Shown here: positions 1 through 6,376 of the stretch, piece after piece
How the letters are laid out: every line of letters begins with the position of its first letter
How positions within the stretch are numbered: position 1 is the stretch's first letter
Source: Chloroflexota bacterium
Lineage (GTDB): Bacteria; Chloroflexota; Limnocylindria; QHBO01
Assembly: GCA_005882055.1 (NCBI GenBank)
Contig: VBGQ01000189.1
Span: 1 to 14,564 of the forward strand
Direction: 5' to 3'
Length of the DNA: 14,564 nucleotides
Made by a program: the position numbers and the translations under genes
The notes under the pieces: generated by a model
The model's database searches: none
What the model was told of the DNA's origin: nothing
Seen by the model: the letters and a program-made list of their open reading frames with translations, nothing else

Positions 1-349
1 CGTCCTGGGGCGTGACGATCACGCCAATCGTGCCGGAGGCCGGCCCGCCAATGGCCAGACCGATAGTGCGGTACAGGTCCGGCCCCGGCCCCGGGAAGCT
101 GGGACGGTGCAGGACGTCGTCGATCTGGTTGGCGCGCGTCTCGAGCGCCGCCTCGGTGGACCGCGCGAGATTCGCGGCGGTAGTCGCGTAGATGGCGACG
201 CCGAGGACAAGCAGGATCGCGAGCGTGATCGCGCCGCTCCAGGCTACGAGGCGCCATCGGACCCCACGCAGCAACCGAACGTCCCCCGCCGTCGCGGAAT
301 CCTGGAGGACAGGCGCCGGCCACAGCGCTCGCAATCGCAGACGGCTCAC
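1..349 (-). CDS. Sensor histidine kinase, N-terminal part (runs off the left edge)
   Basis: Only the first 116 codons are present. The GTG start at 349 overlaps the TGA of the response regulator by 4 bases (GTGA), a translationally coupled arrangement. The N-terminus is basic with a short cytoplasmic lead. One clear hydrophobic segment follows at about residues 34-55, and then a polar extracytoplasmic stretch (RSTEAALETRANQIDDVL) typical of the helix leading into a sensor domain. The HAMP, HisKA and ATPase domains would lie beyond position 1 and cannot be seen, so the kinase call rests on position behind an OmpR-type regulator plus topology. The signal sensed is unknown. No stop interrupts the frame to the edge. 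Confidence 0.75.
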   Translation of the reverse strand, partial: MSRLRLRALWPAPVLQDSATAGDVRLLRGVRWRLVAWSGAITLAILLVLGVAIYATTAANLARSTEAALETRANQIDDVLHRPSFPGPGPDLYRTIGLAIGGPASGTIGVIVTPQD

Positions 350-1077
350 CTTCCGACACCATCCGTCCGCGCGTCTCCGCGCTCAGGAGCGGTGTGCCGC
401 TCAGGCGCGAGGAGTCGGTACCCAACGCCCCGCTCGGTCCGGATCCGGGCGCTCCCGGCGGGCCCGAGCTTCTCGCGCAGCAGGTGCACGTAGGCATCGA
501 CTGTGTTCGGCGTCACCGCCACCCCGTACGGCCAGGCCGCGTCGAGCAGCTGGTCGCGCGTTAGCGCCTGCCCCGGATGGCGAAGGAAGCATTCGAGCAA
601 CGAGAACTCTCGTGGCGACAGGGAGATCGGGCGGCCCTCAACGGTCACCTCCCGCATCGCATCGTCCAGCGTGATCGGTCCGTTGATGAGCCTGGGCGTC
701 CGTCGCGCCCCATTGCGGCCCCGACGGCCAAGCGCACGAAGCCGCGCCGAGAGCTCCTCGTAGGCGAACGGCTTGACCAGGTAGTCATCGGCTCCTGAAT
801 CGAGCCCTCGCACGCGATCGTCGATCGCGTCGCGCGCCGTGAGCATCAGGATCGGGACCGATGAGCCGTGCCCACGCAGCTCCTTGGCGACCTCGAGGCC
901 CGACCGGTCCGGCAGGCCGATGTCCAGGATGATCGCGTCGAGGCCGTCAGCCATGCGGGCCAGCTCGAGCGCAGTCCGCGCGTCAGGCGCTTCCTCCACG
1001 ACGTGGCGGTCGACGCTCAGCAGCCGGCCGAGGAGCCGGCGAAGCCGAGCGTCATCCTCGACGACAAGCACGTGCAT
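346..1077 (-). CDS. OmpR/PhoB-family DNA-binding response regulator
   Basis: A 243-residue two-domain regulator. The receiver domain covers about residues 1-118, with the acidic pocket D8/D9, phospho-acceptor D52 (in ILDIGLPDRSG), T80 and K102 (in LVKPF). A winged-helix Trans_reg_C domain covers about 130-225, including SPREFSLLECFLRHPG, LTRDQLLDAAW, NTVDAYVHLLREKL and the terminal wing RTERGVGYRL. It would be phosphorylated by the kinase that overlaps its 3' end and then bind promoter DNA. The start is the ATG at 1077: there is no Shine-Dalgarno sequence, but GATAGT ends 6 bases upstream, fitting a leaderless mRNA. The gene is complete and diverges from the nuclease-helicase. The regulon is unknown. 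Confidence 0.95.
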   Translation of the reverse strand: MHVLVVEDDARLRRLLGRLLSVDRHVVEEAPDARTALELARMADGLDAIILDIGLPDRSGLEVAKELRGHGSSVPILMLTARDAIDDRVRGLDSGADDYLVKPFAYEELSARLRALGRRGRNGARRTPRLINGPITLDDAMREVTVEGRPISLSPREFSLLECFLRHPGQALTRDQLLDAAWPYGVAVTPNTVDAYVHLLREKLGPAGSARIRTERGVGYRLLAPERHTAPERGDARTDGVGR

Positions 1078-1083
1078 GGATCG

Positions 1084-1089
1084 ACTATC
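1084..1089 (-). promoter_or_regulatory. -10-like element of the response regulator (leaderless)
   Basis: On the minus strand GATAGT (4 of 6 to TATAAT) is followed by exactly six bases and then the ATG at 1077, so transcription would start at the start codon. No convincing -35 is seen. The same spacing recurs at other genes here. Confidence 0.4.
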
Positions 1090-1157
1090 GCAGACGGGGC
1101 GGGCATGCCGCGGCCGCGCCGATTCGCCTACTCATCCCCCGGGAGCGTGGCCGCCCT

Positions 1158-1169
1158 GTCTGAACAGAC
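1158..1169. promoter_or_regulatory. Perfect inverted repeat, possible operator
   Basis: GTCTG-AA-CAGAC is a perfect 5-base-arm palindrome in the 184-base gap between the divergent response regulator and nuclease-helicase. It overlaps a weak plus-strand -35-like TGAACA (1161-1166), which has TGTTAT 18 bases downstream (1185-1190). The repeat is plain in the sequence; an operator role is inference. Confidence 0.3.
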
Positions 1170-1204
1170 TCTGAAAGCCGGCGCTGTTATCCCAACGCCG
1201 CTCA

Positions 1205-1221
1205 CGACAGTCGAGCTGTCG
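1205..1221. promoter_or_regulatory. Inverted repeat at the -35 position of the nuclease-helicase promoter
   Basis: CGACAG-TCGAG-CTGTCG has perfect 6-base arms and a 5-base spacer. If transcription starts at 1245, this covers about -40 to -24, where an activator or repressor could replace or block -35 contact. The binding protein is unknown. Confidence 0.35.
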
Positions 1222-1231
1222 CATGGACGGC

Positions 1232-1237
1232 TAGGCT
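1232..1237 (+). promoter_or_regulatory. -10-like element upstream of the leader ORF
   Basis: TAGGCT matches the TANNNT pattern and is followed by seven bases and the ATG at 1245, the same geometry as the other leaderless candidates in the window. Confidence 0.35.
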
Positions 1238-1244
1238 TGCCTCC

Positions 1245-1262
1245 ATGGCGGAAACGCACTGA
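1245..1262 (+). CDS. Five-codon leader ORF overlapping the nuclease-helicase start
   Basis: ATG at 1245 opens MAETH followed by TGA at 1260-1262. The A of this TGA is the A of the ATG that starts the nuclease-helicase (TGATG). Together with the TAGGCT hexamer seven bases upstream, this looks like a leaderless mini-ORF that feeds the large gene by termination-reinitiation. The alternative is that one base is missing and the true protein starts at 1245. Either reading is inference. Confidence 0.35.
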   Translation: MAETH

Positions 1263-4200
1263 TGCAGCGCCTGGAAGACGGACGCATCGTCTTTTCGGCA
1301 ACCGACCTCGTCGGGTTTCTCGAGTGCGAGCACCTGACTGTGCTCGAGCGCGCGGCGCTCGAGGGTGCCGTCGAGCGGCCGTCTCGGGAGGATCCTGAGC
1401 TCGCCGTTCTCCAGGAACGCGGACTGGAGCACGAGCAGCGCTTCCTCGCCTATCTCCGCGAGCTCGGTCACGAGATCGTCGACGGGCGCATCGCGGCCGA
1501 CGCCGGCGGTGACGCGACCCACCAGGAGCGTATCGAGCGGGACGCGGCGAGAACTCAGTCGCTGATGCATACGGGTGCGGACGTGATCTACCAGGCGACG
1601 CTCTTCGACGGCGTCTGGCTTGGCTACGTCGATTTCCTCGTGCGGGTCGACGGCGAAAGCCTGCTGGGTGCGCACCACTACGAGGTCGTCGATACCAAGC
1701 TGGCCCGTCGTACCAAGGGCGGAGCGCTCCTGCAGATGTGCGTCTACTCCGAGCTCGTAGCTGGCGTCCAGGGGCGCATGCCGGAGCGCATGCATGTAGC
1801 CTTGGGCGGGAGCGGGCACCGCATCGACAGCCATCGGCTCAGCGACTACCTCGCCTACTTCCGAAGCGTGAAGAGCCGCTTCCTGGCGCACGTGGCGAGC
1901 GACGGGCAACCGCAATTCCCGCTCGCAGTGGTCCCGCCCCCGGTCGCCCACTGCGGCGTATGCCGCTGGGACGCGTACTGCGCGGCCCTGCGCGTGGAGG
2001 CGGACCATCTGAGCCAGGTGGCCGGCATGCGCAGCGACCAGGTCAAACGGATGGAGGCCGCAGGTATCGACACGCTTACGCAGCTCGCGTTGCTGGTGGA
2101 CCCACCGCCGGCCGTCGATGGCATCTCGGTGGCCGCCATGGCAGGACTCCGCGAACAGGCCAGCCTCCAGCATCGGTCGCGCGGCCGGGACGCTCCCTTC
2201 TTCGAGTTCCTCCCTCCGCAGGCGAACCTGGGACTGCAGTCGCTTCCGCTGCCGTCGCCCGGGGATCTCTTCTTCGACATCGAGGGCGATCCGTTTGCAG
2301 AGGAGGACGGCCTCGAGTACCTGTTCGGCGTTTGGGATCCGGCGCACCGCGACGCCCACAACGAACCACTCTTCCGCACCTGGTGGGCGCACAACCGGGC
2401 GGAGGAGAAGGTGGCCTTCGAGCAGTTCGTGGACTTCGTGATGGACCGATGGCGTCACCGGCCCGGGATCCACGTCTACCACTACGCCGCCTATGAGCGC
2501 GCCCGGATGGGAATGCTCTCGACCCGGCACGCGACGCGGGAGCGCGAAGTGGACAGCATGCTGCGCGGAGGGCTCTTCGTCGATCTCTACAAGGTAGTGC
2601 GCCAGGGACTGCGCATCGGGACGCCGAGCTATTCCATCAAGAAGCTGGAGCCGCTGTACGGCCTGGGCCGCGAGGTCGCCTTGCGTGACGCCGGGTCGAG
2701 CATCGTCCGCTATGAGGAATACATCCGATCAAGCAGCACCGGAACAGCGAACAGCGCGATCCTCGACGAGATCGCCGCGTACAACCGCGACGACTGCCGT
2801 TCCAACGCCGAGCTGCGAGATTGGCTCGAGGCGAGGCGAAGCGACCTCGAGGAGCGCGCGGGTCACCCCATCGAACGGCCCTCCCCGACGGACGAGCTCG
2901 AGCAGGAGCTCTCCGAGCGCGATAGACGCATCGCCGAGCTGGCGGCGAGCCTCCTCGAACGCGTTCCGCTGGTGCCGGAGCAGCGGCTGGCGGATCCCGA
3001 CCTCCAGGCCCGGTGGCTGCTCGGAAACCTGCTGGAGTGGCATCGGCGCGAGGAGAAGGTGGACTGGTGGGCCTTCTTCGACCGTTGCAGCAAGTCAGAT
3101 GCGCAGCTGGTCGAGGACGAGGAGGCGATCGGTCAGCTCATCTGGGTCGGGGAGGTCGACCGCCCCAAGCAGTCGGTTCGCCACCGCTACCGGTTTGACC
3201 CGGAACAGTCCTACCGGTTGAAGGCCGGTGACGAAGTGGCGGATCCGGCGACCCAGATGTCAGCCGGGAAGGTGATGGCGCTCGACGCCCTGCACGGCAC
3301 CCTGGACCTGCAATGGGGCCTTCGCCATCCGAGGCCGCATCCAACCTCGCTGATCCCGTCGCAGCCGATCAACGCCAAGGCCCAGAAGGATGCCCTCGAG
3401 CGGATCGGCGAATGGGTACGCGACAACGGCGTGGAGGGACCGGGGCCGTACCGCGCCGCTCGCGACTTCCTGCTTCGCCGGCCACCTCGAGCAGGCCAGG
3501 CGGACGGCACGGACCTGGTGCCGCCCGGCACACCCGTTGAGGGCACGGCGCTGCGCCTGGTTCGGCAGCTCGATGACACGGTCCTGCCGGTCCAGGGCCC
3601 GCCGGGCGCAGGGAAGACCTACCTGGGAGCGGAGATGATCCTCGAGCTCGTTCGAGCGGGCCGTCAGGTGGCGATCACCGCGTTCACCCATCGGGCGCTC
3701 ACCAACCTGCTCGATACCGTGCTCGACCACGCCCAGCGACAGGGGCTGCCGGTGCGGGCCGTGCGAAAGATCGAGAACGACGAGACCGTCCAGATGAGCT
3801 GGCGCTACGAGGCGGTCGAGACGAATGAGGAGGTCATTCGCCTCGTGAGGAATCGGGACGTCGACGTGGCCGCCGGGACCGCCTGGCTGTGGGCGCGCAC
3901 GGAGCTCGAAAGCGCCGTCGACACGATCTTCGTCGACGAGGCGGGACAGATGTCACTCGCCAACGTCGTCGCCGTCTCGCGCGCCGCCCGCAACGTGGTC
4001 CTCCTGGGAGACCCGCAGCAGCTATCGCAAGTGAAGAAGGGTGCGCATCCCGACGGAGTGGATGTCTCTTCGCTGGAGTTCGTCCTCGACGGAGGCGCGG
4101 TCATCGATCCGCGGCGCGGTCTCTTCCTGCCTCAGACCCACCGGCTGCACCCCGACGTCAACGCCTTCACCAGTCAAGCGTTTTACGAGGGCAAGCTGGC

Positions 4201-4600
4201 CCCGGCACCGGAGACGGCGCGGCAGTCGTTGCATGCGGCGGGCGACCTCACCGGAACCGGCGTGCGCTGGCGAGGCGTGGTCCATCGTTGGAATCGCAAC
4301 TCAAGCGACGAGGAGGCACTCCCCAGCCGCTCAGCCCAGCTGCAATTCTCGTTCTGGCGCCGTACAACGCACAGGTCGAGCTCCTGGCCGAGCGGCTGGC
4401 GCCGATTGCCGCTCGGGCTCCTCACCTGCCCGGGGCCCCGCGAGTGGGCACCGTCGACAAGCTCCAGGGCCAGGAGGCGGCGGTCGTCCTCTACTCACTG
4501 GCGAGCTCGTCGCAGGACGAGCTCCCTCGGTCAATGGAGTTCCTCTATTCGCTCAACCGCCTCAACGTCGCGACCTCGCGCGGGAGGTGCCTGGCGGTGA
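1262..4600 (+). CDS. TM0106-type RecB-like nuclease / RNase H-fold / SF1 helicase fusion, frameshifted near the C-terminus
   Basis: This frame encodes 1112 residues, of which about the first 1018 are authentic. Domain 1 is a PD-(D/E)XK nuclease (about 1-245): D124, D144-T-K146, Q158xxxY162, and cysteines C22, C231, C234 and C240 placed like the Fe-S staple of Cas4/AddB. A helix-hairpin-helix-like stretch follows. Domain 2 is a YprB/DEDD RNase H fold with D339-I-E341, HVYHY at 404 and YNRDD at 507-511. Domain 3 is an SF1 helicase with Walker A GPPGAGKT 779-786, DEAG 892-895 and GDPQQ 916-920. After NRNSSDEEA (to about 4317) the frame turns to nonsense up to 4600. Motifs V and VI continue in the frame of the next entry. 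A role in DNA-end processing or repair is family-based; as read, the helicase lacks its last motifs and is probably inactive. Confidence 0.85.
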   Translation: MQRLEDGRIVFSATDLVGFLECEHLTVLERAALEGAVERPSREDPELAVLQERGLEHEQRFLAYLRELGHEIVDGRIAADAGGDATHQERIERDAARTQSLMHTGADVIYQATLFDGVWLGYVDFLVRVDGESLLGAHHYEVVDTKLARRTKGGALLQMCVYSELVAGVQGRMPERMHVALGGSGHRIDSHRLSDYLAYFRSVKSRFLAHVASDGQPQFPLAVVPPPVAHCGVCRWDAYCAALRVEADHLSQVAGMRSDQVKRMEAAGIDTLTQLALLVDPPPAVDGISVAAMAGLREQASLQHRSRGRDAPFFEFLPPQANLGLQSLPLPSPGDLFFDIEGDPFAEEDGLEYLFGVWDPAHRDAHNEPLFRTWWAHNRAEEKVAFEQFVDFVMDRWRHRPGIHVYHYAAYERARMGMLSTRHATREREVDSMLRGGLFVDLYKVVRQGLRIGTPSYSIKKLEPLYGLGREVALRDAGSSIVRYEEYIRSSSTGTANSAILDEIAAYNRDDCRSNAELRDWLEARRSDLEERAGHPIERPSPTDELEQELSERDRRIAELAASLLERVPLVPEQRLADPDLQARWLLGNLLEWHRREEKVDWWAFFDRCSKSDAQLVEDEEAIGQLIWVGEVDRPKQSVRHRYRFDPEQSYRLKAGDEVADPATQMSAGKVMALDALHGTLDLQWGLRHPRPHPTSLIPSQPINAKAQKDALERIGEWVRDNGVEGPGPYRAARDFLLRRPPRAGQADGTDLVPPGTPVEGTALRLVRQLDDTVLPVQGPPGAGKTYLGAEMILELVRAGRQVAITAFTHRALTNLLDTVLDHAQRQGLPVRAVRKIENDETVQMSWRYEAVETNEEVIRLVRNRDVDVAAGTAWLWARTELESAVDTIFVDEAGQMSLANVVAVSRAARNVVLLGDPQQLSQVKKGAHPDGVDVSSLEFVLDGGAVIDPRRGLFLPQTHRLHPDVNAFTSQAFYEGKLAPAPETARQSLHAAGDLTGTGVRWRGVVHRWNRNSSDEEALPSRSAQLQFSFWRRTTHRSSSWPSGWRRLPLGLLTCPGPREWAPSTSSRARRRRSSSTHWRARRRTSSLGQWSSSIRSTASTSRPRAGGAWR

Positions 4601-4767
4601 TCGTCGGCTCACCGGAGCTCCTCAAGGTCCGTGTCCACACTCCATTTCAGATGCGGCTGGCCAATGCCTTGTGCCGCTTCGTGGAGATGGCGCAGGTTGG
4701 TGGTGGCGGCGCTAGACCTGTTCCATCGGCTCTGCTGCGGGCTCCAGCGTCAACGACGCAGAGTTGA
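4318..4767 (+). pseudogene. Displaced C-terminal helicase segment of the same gene
   Basis: Frame 1 from about 4318 gives the rest of the RecA2 domain: TPQPLSPAAILVLAPYNAQV, then VGTVDKLQGQEAAVVLYSL (motif V) and LNVATSRGRCLAVIVGSPELL (motif VI), then the family's usual ending MRLANALCRFVEMA. It has no start codon of its own at the join. Only 26 bases separate the last good codon of the upstream frame (A of DEEA) from the ATT of AILVLAPY, where related helicases carry about 24-32 residues. A segment is therefore missing as well as the frame being shifted. A 28-residue tail after VEMA overlaps msrB, possibly read-through past a lost stop. Confidence 0.8.
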
Positions 4768-5125
4768 CGCAGTAGCGCAGGCCGGTGGGCCGGGGCCCGT
4801 CCGGAAAAACGTGCCCCAGGTGGCCGCCGCACGCCGAGCAGTGGACCTCGGTACGGCTCATGAAGAAGGACCGATCCGTGTCAGTGTCCACGCTTCCGTC
4901 ATCGATTGGACTGGTGAAGCTGGGCCAGCCGGTACCGGAGTCGAACTTCGTGTCGCTCTTGAAGAGTGGGTTGCCACAGGCCGCACATCGGTACAGCCCG
5001 GGCGTGTGCTCGTCCCAATAGATGCCGGTGAACGCGCGCTCGGTGCCCTTCTCGCGAAGGACGTGGTACTGCTCGGGGGATAGCTCGTGGCGCCATTCGG
5101 CGTCGGGCTTCTGGATCTTCTGCAT
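4712..5125 (-). CDS. msrB: Peptide-methionine (R)-S-oxide reductase MsrB
   Basis: A complete 137-residue MsrB, which reduces the R epimer of methionine sulfoxide in proteins, normally at the expense of thioredoxin. Visible hallmarks are two zinc CxxC pairs (C47/C50 and C96/C99), the FDSGTGWPSF loop, GGHLGHVFPDGP, and the catalytic C119 in LRYCVNSASL. I chose the ATG at 5125 because the protein then begins MQKIQKPDAEWR, the usual family start. CACAAT lies exactly six bases upstream, consistent with a leaderless mRNA. A GTG nine codons upstream (5152) is the alternative. The 3' end overlaps the convergent nuclease-helicase tail by 56 bases. Probably cytoplasmic, since no signal peptide is seen. 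Confidence 0.97.
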   Translation of the reverse strand: MQKIQKPDAEWRHELSPEQYHVLREKGTERAFTGIYWDEHTPGLYRCAACGNPLFKSDTKFDSGTGWPSFTSPIDDGSVDTDTDRSFFMSRTEVHCSACGGHLGHVFPDGPRPTGLRYCVNSASLTLEPAAEPMEQV

Positions 5126-5131
5126 GACGCC

Positions 5132-5137
5132 ATTGTG
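5132..5137 (-). promoter_or_regulatory. -10-like element of msrB (leaderless)
   Basis: CACAAT on the minus strand (4 of 6 to TATAAT) is followed by six bases and the ATG at 5125. No Shine-Dalgarno sequence is present. Confidence 0.4.
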
Positions 5138-5158
5138 GGACCGATGTCGCACAGCGCA

Positions 5159-5199
5159 ACTGAGCCCGCCCTGCGCGTCGTGCGCGGGCGGGCCTCAGT
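5159..5199. terminator. Long GC-rich hairpin between the surface-protein gene and msrB
   Basis: Stem segments ACTGAG/CTCAGT (6 bp), CCCGCCC/GGGCGGG (7 bp) and GCGC/GCGC (4 bp) are separated by single-base bulges and close on the loop GTCGT. This 17-bp stem is the second hairpin downstream of the surface-protein stop. No U-tract follows on either strand, so it may end transcription without one or only stabilise the 3' end. It lies just upstream of the msrB promoter. Confidence 0.55.
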
Positions 5200-5210
5200 C
5201 GCAGATAGGA

Positions 5211-5243
5211 GGACGCCGGCCCCGGGCACTGGGGCCGGCGTCC
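5211..5243 (-). terminator. Perfect 13-bp stem-loop downstream of the surface-protein gene
   Basis: GGACGCCGGCCCC pairs perfectly with GGGGCCGGCGTCC around a 7-base loop (GGGCACT). It begins 28 bases past the surface-protein stop codon. There is no clear T-run on the downstream side, so it is a terminator-like hairpin rather than a textbook intrinsic terminator. Confidence 0.6.
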
Positions 5244-5271
5244 GGAGGGGAGGGGCAGGACTCCCCTTCCG

Positions 5272-6192
5272 TCAGGCGCGATCCGCGAGCGCCGTCCGAC
5301 GGATAAATGGATGGGCGCCGATGACCATCAGCAGGCCCAACGCTGCGAAGAGTGGACTCAGCACTGCCGCGGGAGTCGTTGACGTGTCGGGGAGGGCTGG
5401 GTTTCCCGCGCCACCAGCGGGCGACGTCACGCCCTGTGTGCCGCCATCGTGGCTACCGGAGTCAGATGGCTGCTGCGAAGTCCCTTGGCCGTCGCCAGAC
5501 GTCGATCCGCCCTGGTCGCCGCCCGTCGTGCCCTGCACGTCGCCTTCACCACCGGTCTGGTCGCCGGAGTCGCCGGGCTGCTCGTTGCTGCCGGTGTCGC
5601 CCTGTTGATCCTGGCCCTGGTCGCCGGTGTCGCCCTGCTGATCCTGGCCCTGGTCGCCGGTGTCGCCGGGCTGGTCATTTCCGCCCGTGTCGCCGGGCTG
5701 GTCATTTCCGCCCGTGTCGCCAGGCTGGTCATTGCCGCCAGTCGCTCCGCCGGTGCCTTCGCACCCGTCCTTGACCCAGAACGTCTTGTTGCTCGAGTTC
5801 GACGCATCGCTCGCCTGATACTCCAGCCGATAGTGGCCTGCATCGAGCGTGAGGACATCGGTCTCGTCGCTGCCGCCGACGGTCTGCCAGGTGCCGCTGG
5901 CGACCTGGCTGCCATCTCCGGTCGGGGGCCAGCTCAGGATCCGCCACGTCCCCTCGGTGGGCGCGCTGTAGTCGAACACGATCGAGAAGGCGCACACGTG
6001 AGGATCGTTCGCCGTATCCGACACCAGCTCCGTGGTGGCGGCGTCGCGCAGCTTCACCGTCCCGCTGTTGCCGCTCTTCGCCCAAGCCGGAGCGATGGAG
6101 AGTGCCAGCGAGATGGCAAGGGTCGCCACGCCTGCGCCAAGCAGTGCTCGGCGCGTCGGACTCAGCGAGTGTGGGCGGCGGAGTTGGTGCAT
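5272..6192 (-). CDS. Secreted repeat protein with LPXTG-like (LPDTS) sorting signal
   Basis: 306 residues. A signal peptide occupies residues 1-38 (cleavage likely after APAWA); TRRALLGA gives it a Tat-like look. Residues 39-145 form a probable beta-sandwich domain with two cysteines (C67, C144) and the stretch RILSWPPTGDG; I recall similar domains in surface proteins of high-GC bacteria. Next are acidic low-complexity tandem repeats: three GGNDQPGDT units, two GDQGQDQQGDT units, then degenerate copies, to about residue 260. The C-terminus has LPDTS (267-271), a hydrophobic span of about 20 residues and a basic tail with IRR, the layout of a sortase substrate. The repeats probably form a flexible stalk holding the N-terminal domain off the wall. 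No sortase gene is in this window. The ATG at 6192 has only a weak GGAA upstream. Confidence 0.85.
   Translation of the reverse strand: MHQLRRPHSLSPTRRALLGAGVATLAISLALSIAPAWAKSGNSGTVKLRDAATTELVSDTANDPHVCAFSIVFDYSAPTEGTWRILSWPPTGDGSQVASGTWQTVGGSDETDVLTLDAGHYRLEYQASDASNSSNKTFWVKDGCEGTGGATGGNDQPGDTGGNDQPGDTGGNDQPGDTGDQGQDQQGDTGDQGQDQQGDTGSNEQPGDSGDQTGGEGDVQGTTGGDQGGSTSGDGQGTSQQPSDSGSHDGGTQGVTSPAGGAGNPALPDTSTTPAAVLSPLFAALGLLMVIGAHPFIRRTALADRA
5555..5745. repeat. In-gene tandem repeats (27-base and 33-base units)
   Basis: Within the surface-protein gene, three near-identical 27-base units (encoding GGNDQPGDT) adjoin two near-identical 33-base units (encoding GDQGQDQQGDT), flanked by degenerate copies. 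The two unit types share GDTG, suggesting expansion by slippage. Copy number could vary between strains. Confidence 0.75.
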
Positions 6193-6277
6193 CGGTTTGG
6201 TTCCAGTTCGTGCGGATCGACGGCGGTAGGATCCCCGTCCTGGCCCGACTTGCCTATGACGAACTAGTACCTCCGGC

Positions 6278-6299
6278 GCGGGCCGTGCTTGCGGCCCGC
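6278..6299. terminator. Stem-loop downstream of the sarcosine oxidase gene
   Basis: GCGGGCC and GGCCCGC form a perfect 7-bp stem around an 8-base loop, 77 bases past the oxidase stop. No T-run follows on the minus strand, so the terminator role is tentative. Confidence 0.35.
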
Positions 6300-6328
6300 T
6301 CTCCCTAACCGCCCAGGTGGGGTCTGAT

Positions 6329-6347
6329 GCAGTACTCGGGCAGTACT
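6329..6347. promoter_or_regulatory. Tandem GCAGTACT sites, one helical turn apart
   Basis: The octamer GCAGTACT occurs twice with an 11-base period, and its core AGTACT is itself palindromic. A third AGTAC lies at 6266-6270. Tandem in-phase sites suggest cooperative binding of a regulator of the surface-protein gene at 6192, but no protein can be named. Confidence 0.25.
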
Positions 6348-6376
6348 TGCGGGAGGGCCTTCGAGCCCGTTCGCAT

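Larger units (their letters stand above)
6193..6376. other. Intergenic region upstream of the surface-protein gene
   Basis: 184 bases between the oxidase stop and the surface-protein start. It holds a 7-bp stem-loop (6278-6299) and a pair of AGTACT sites one helical turn apart (6331-6347). No convincing -10/-35 pair or Shine-Dalgarno sequence was found for the gene at 6192. Confidence 0.5.

Noticed and set aside
1202..2530. 442-codon minus-strand open frame
   Set aside because: It lies opposite the nuclease-helicase, whose nuclease and RNase H motifs are clear. The translation is His/Arg/Ala-rich with no recognisable domain, a typical antisense shadow in GC-rich DNA.
4310..4345. Programmed frameshifting or translational bypass at the broken genes
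   Set aside because: No slippery heptamer, stimulatory hairpin or take-off/landing pair is seen at the joins. Conserved residues are absent rather than displaced, so recoding would not restore the proteins.
5555..5745. CRISPR-like periodicity
   Set aside because: Units of 27 and 33 bases abut without spacers, stay in frame and encode a regular peptide repeat.
5449..6267. 272-codon plus-strand frame with striking VAGVALLILAL-type hydrophobic repeats
   Set aside because: This is the antisense reading of the Gly/Asp/Gln repeats of the surface protein. Only the minus-strand product has a signal peptide and sorting signal.
6290..6376. tRNA or riboswitch candidate
   Set aside because: Only a short stem and direct repeats are present; no cloverleaf or conserved aptamer core was found.
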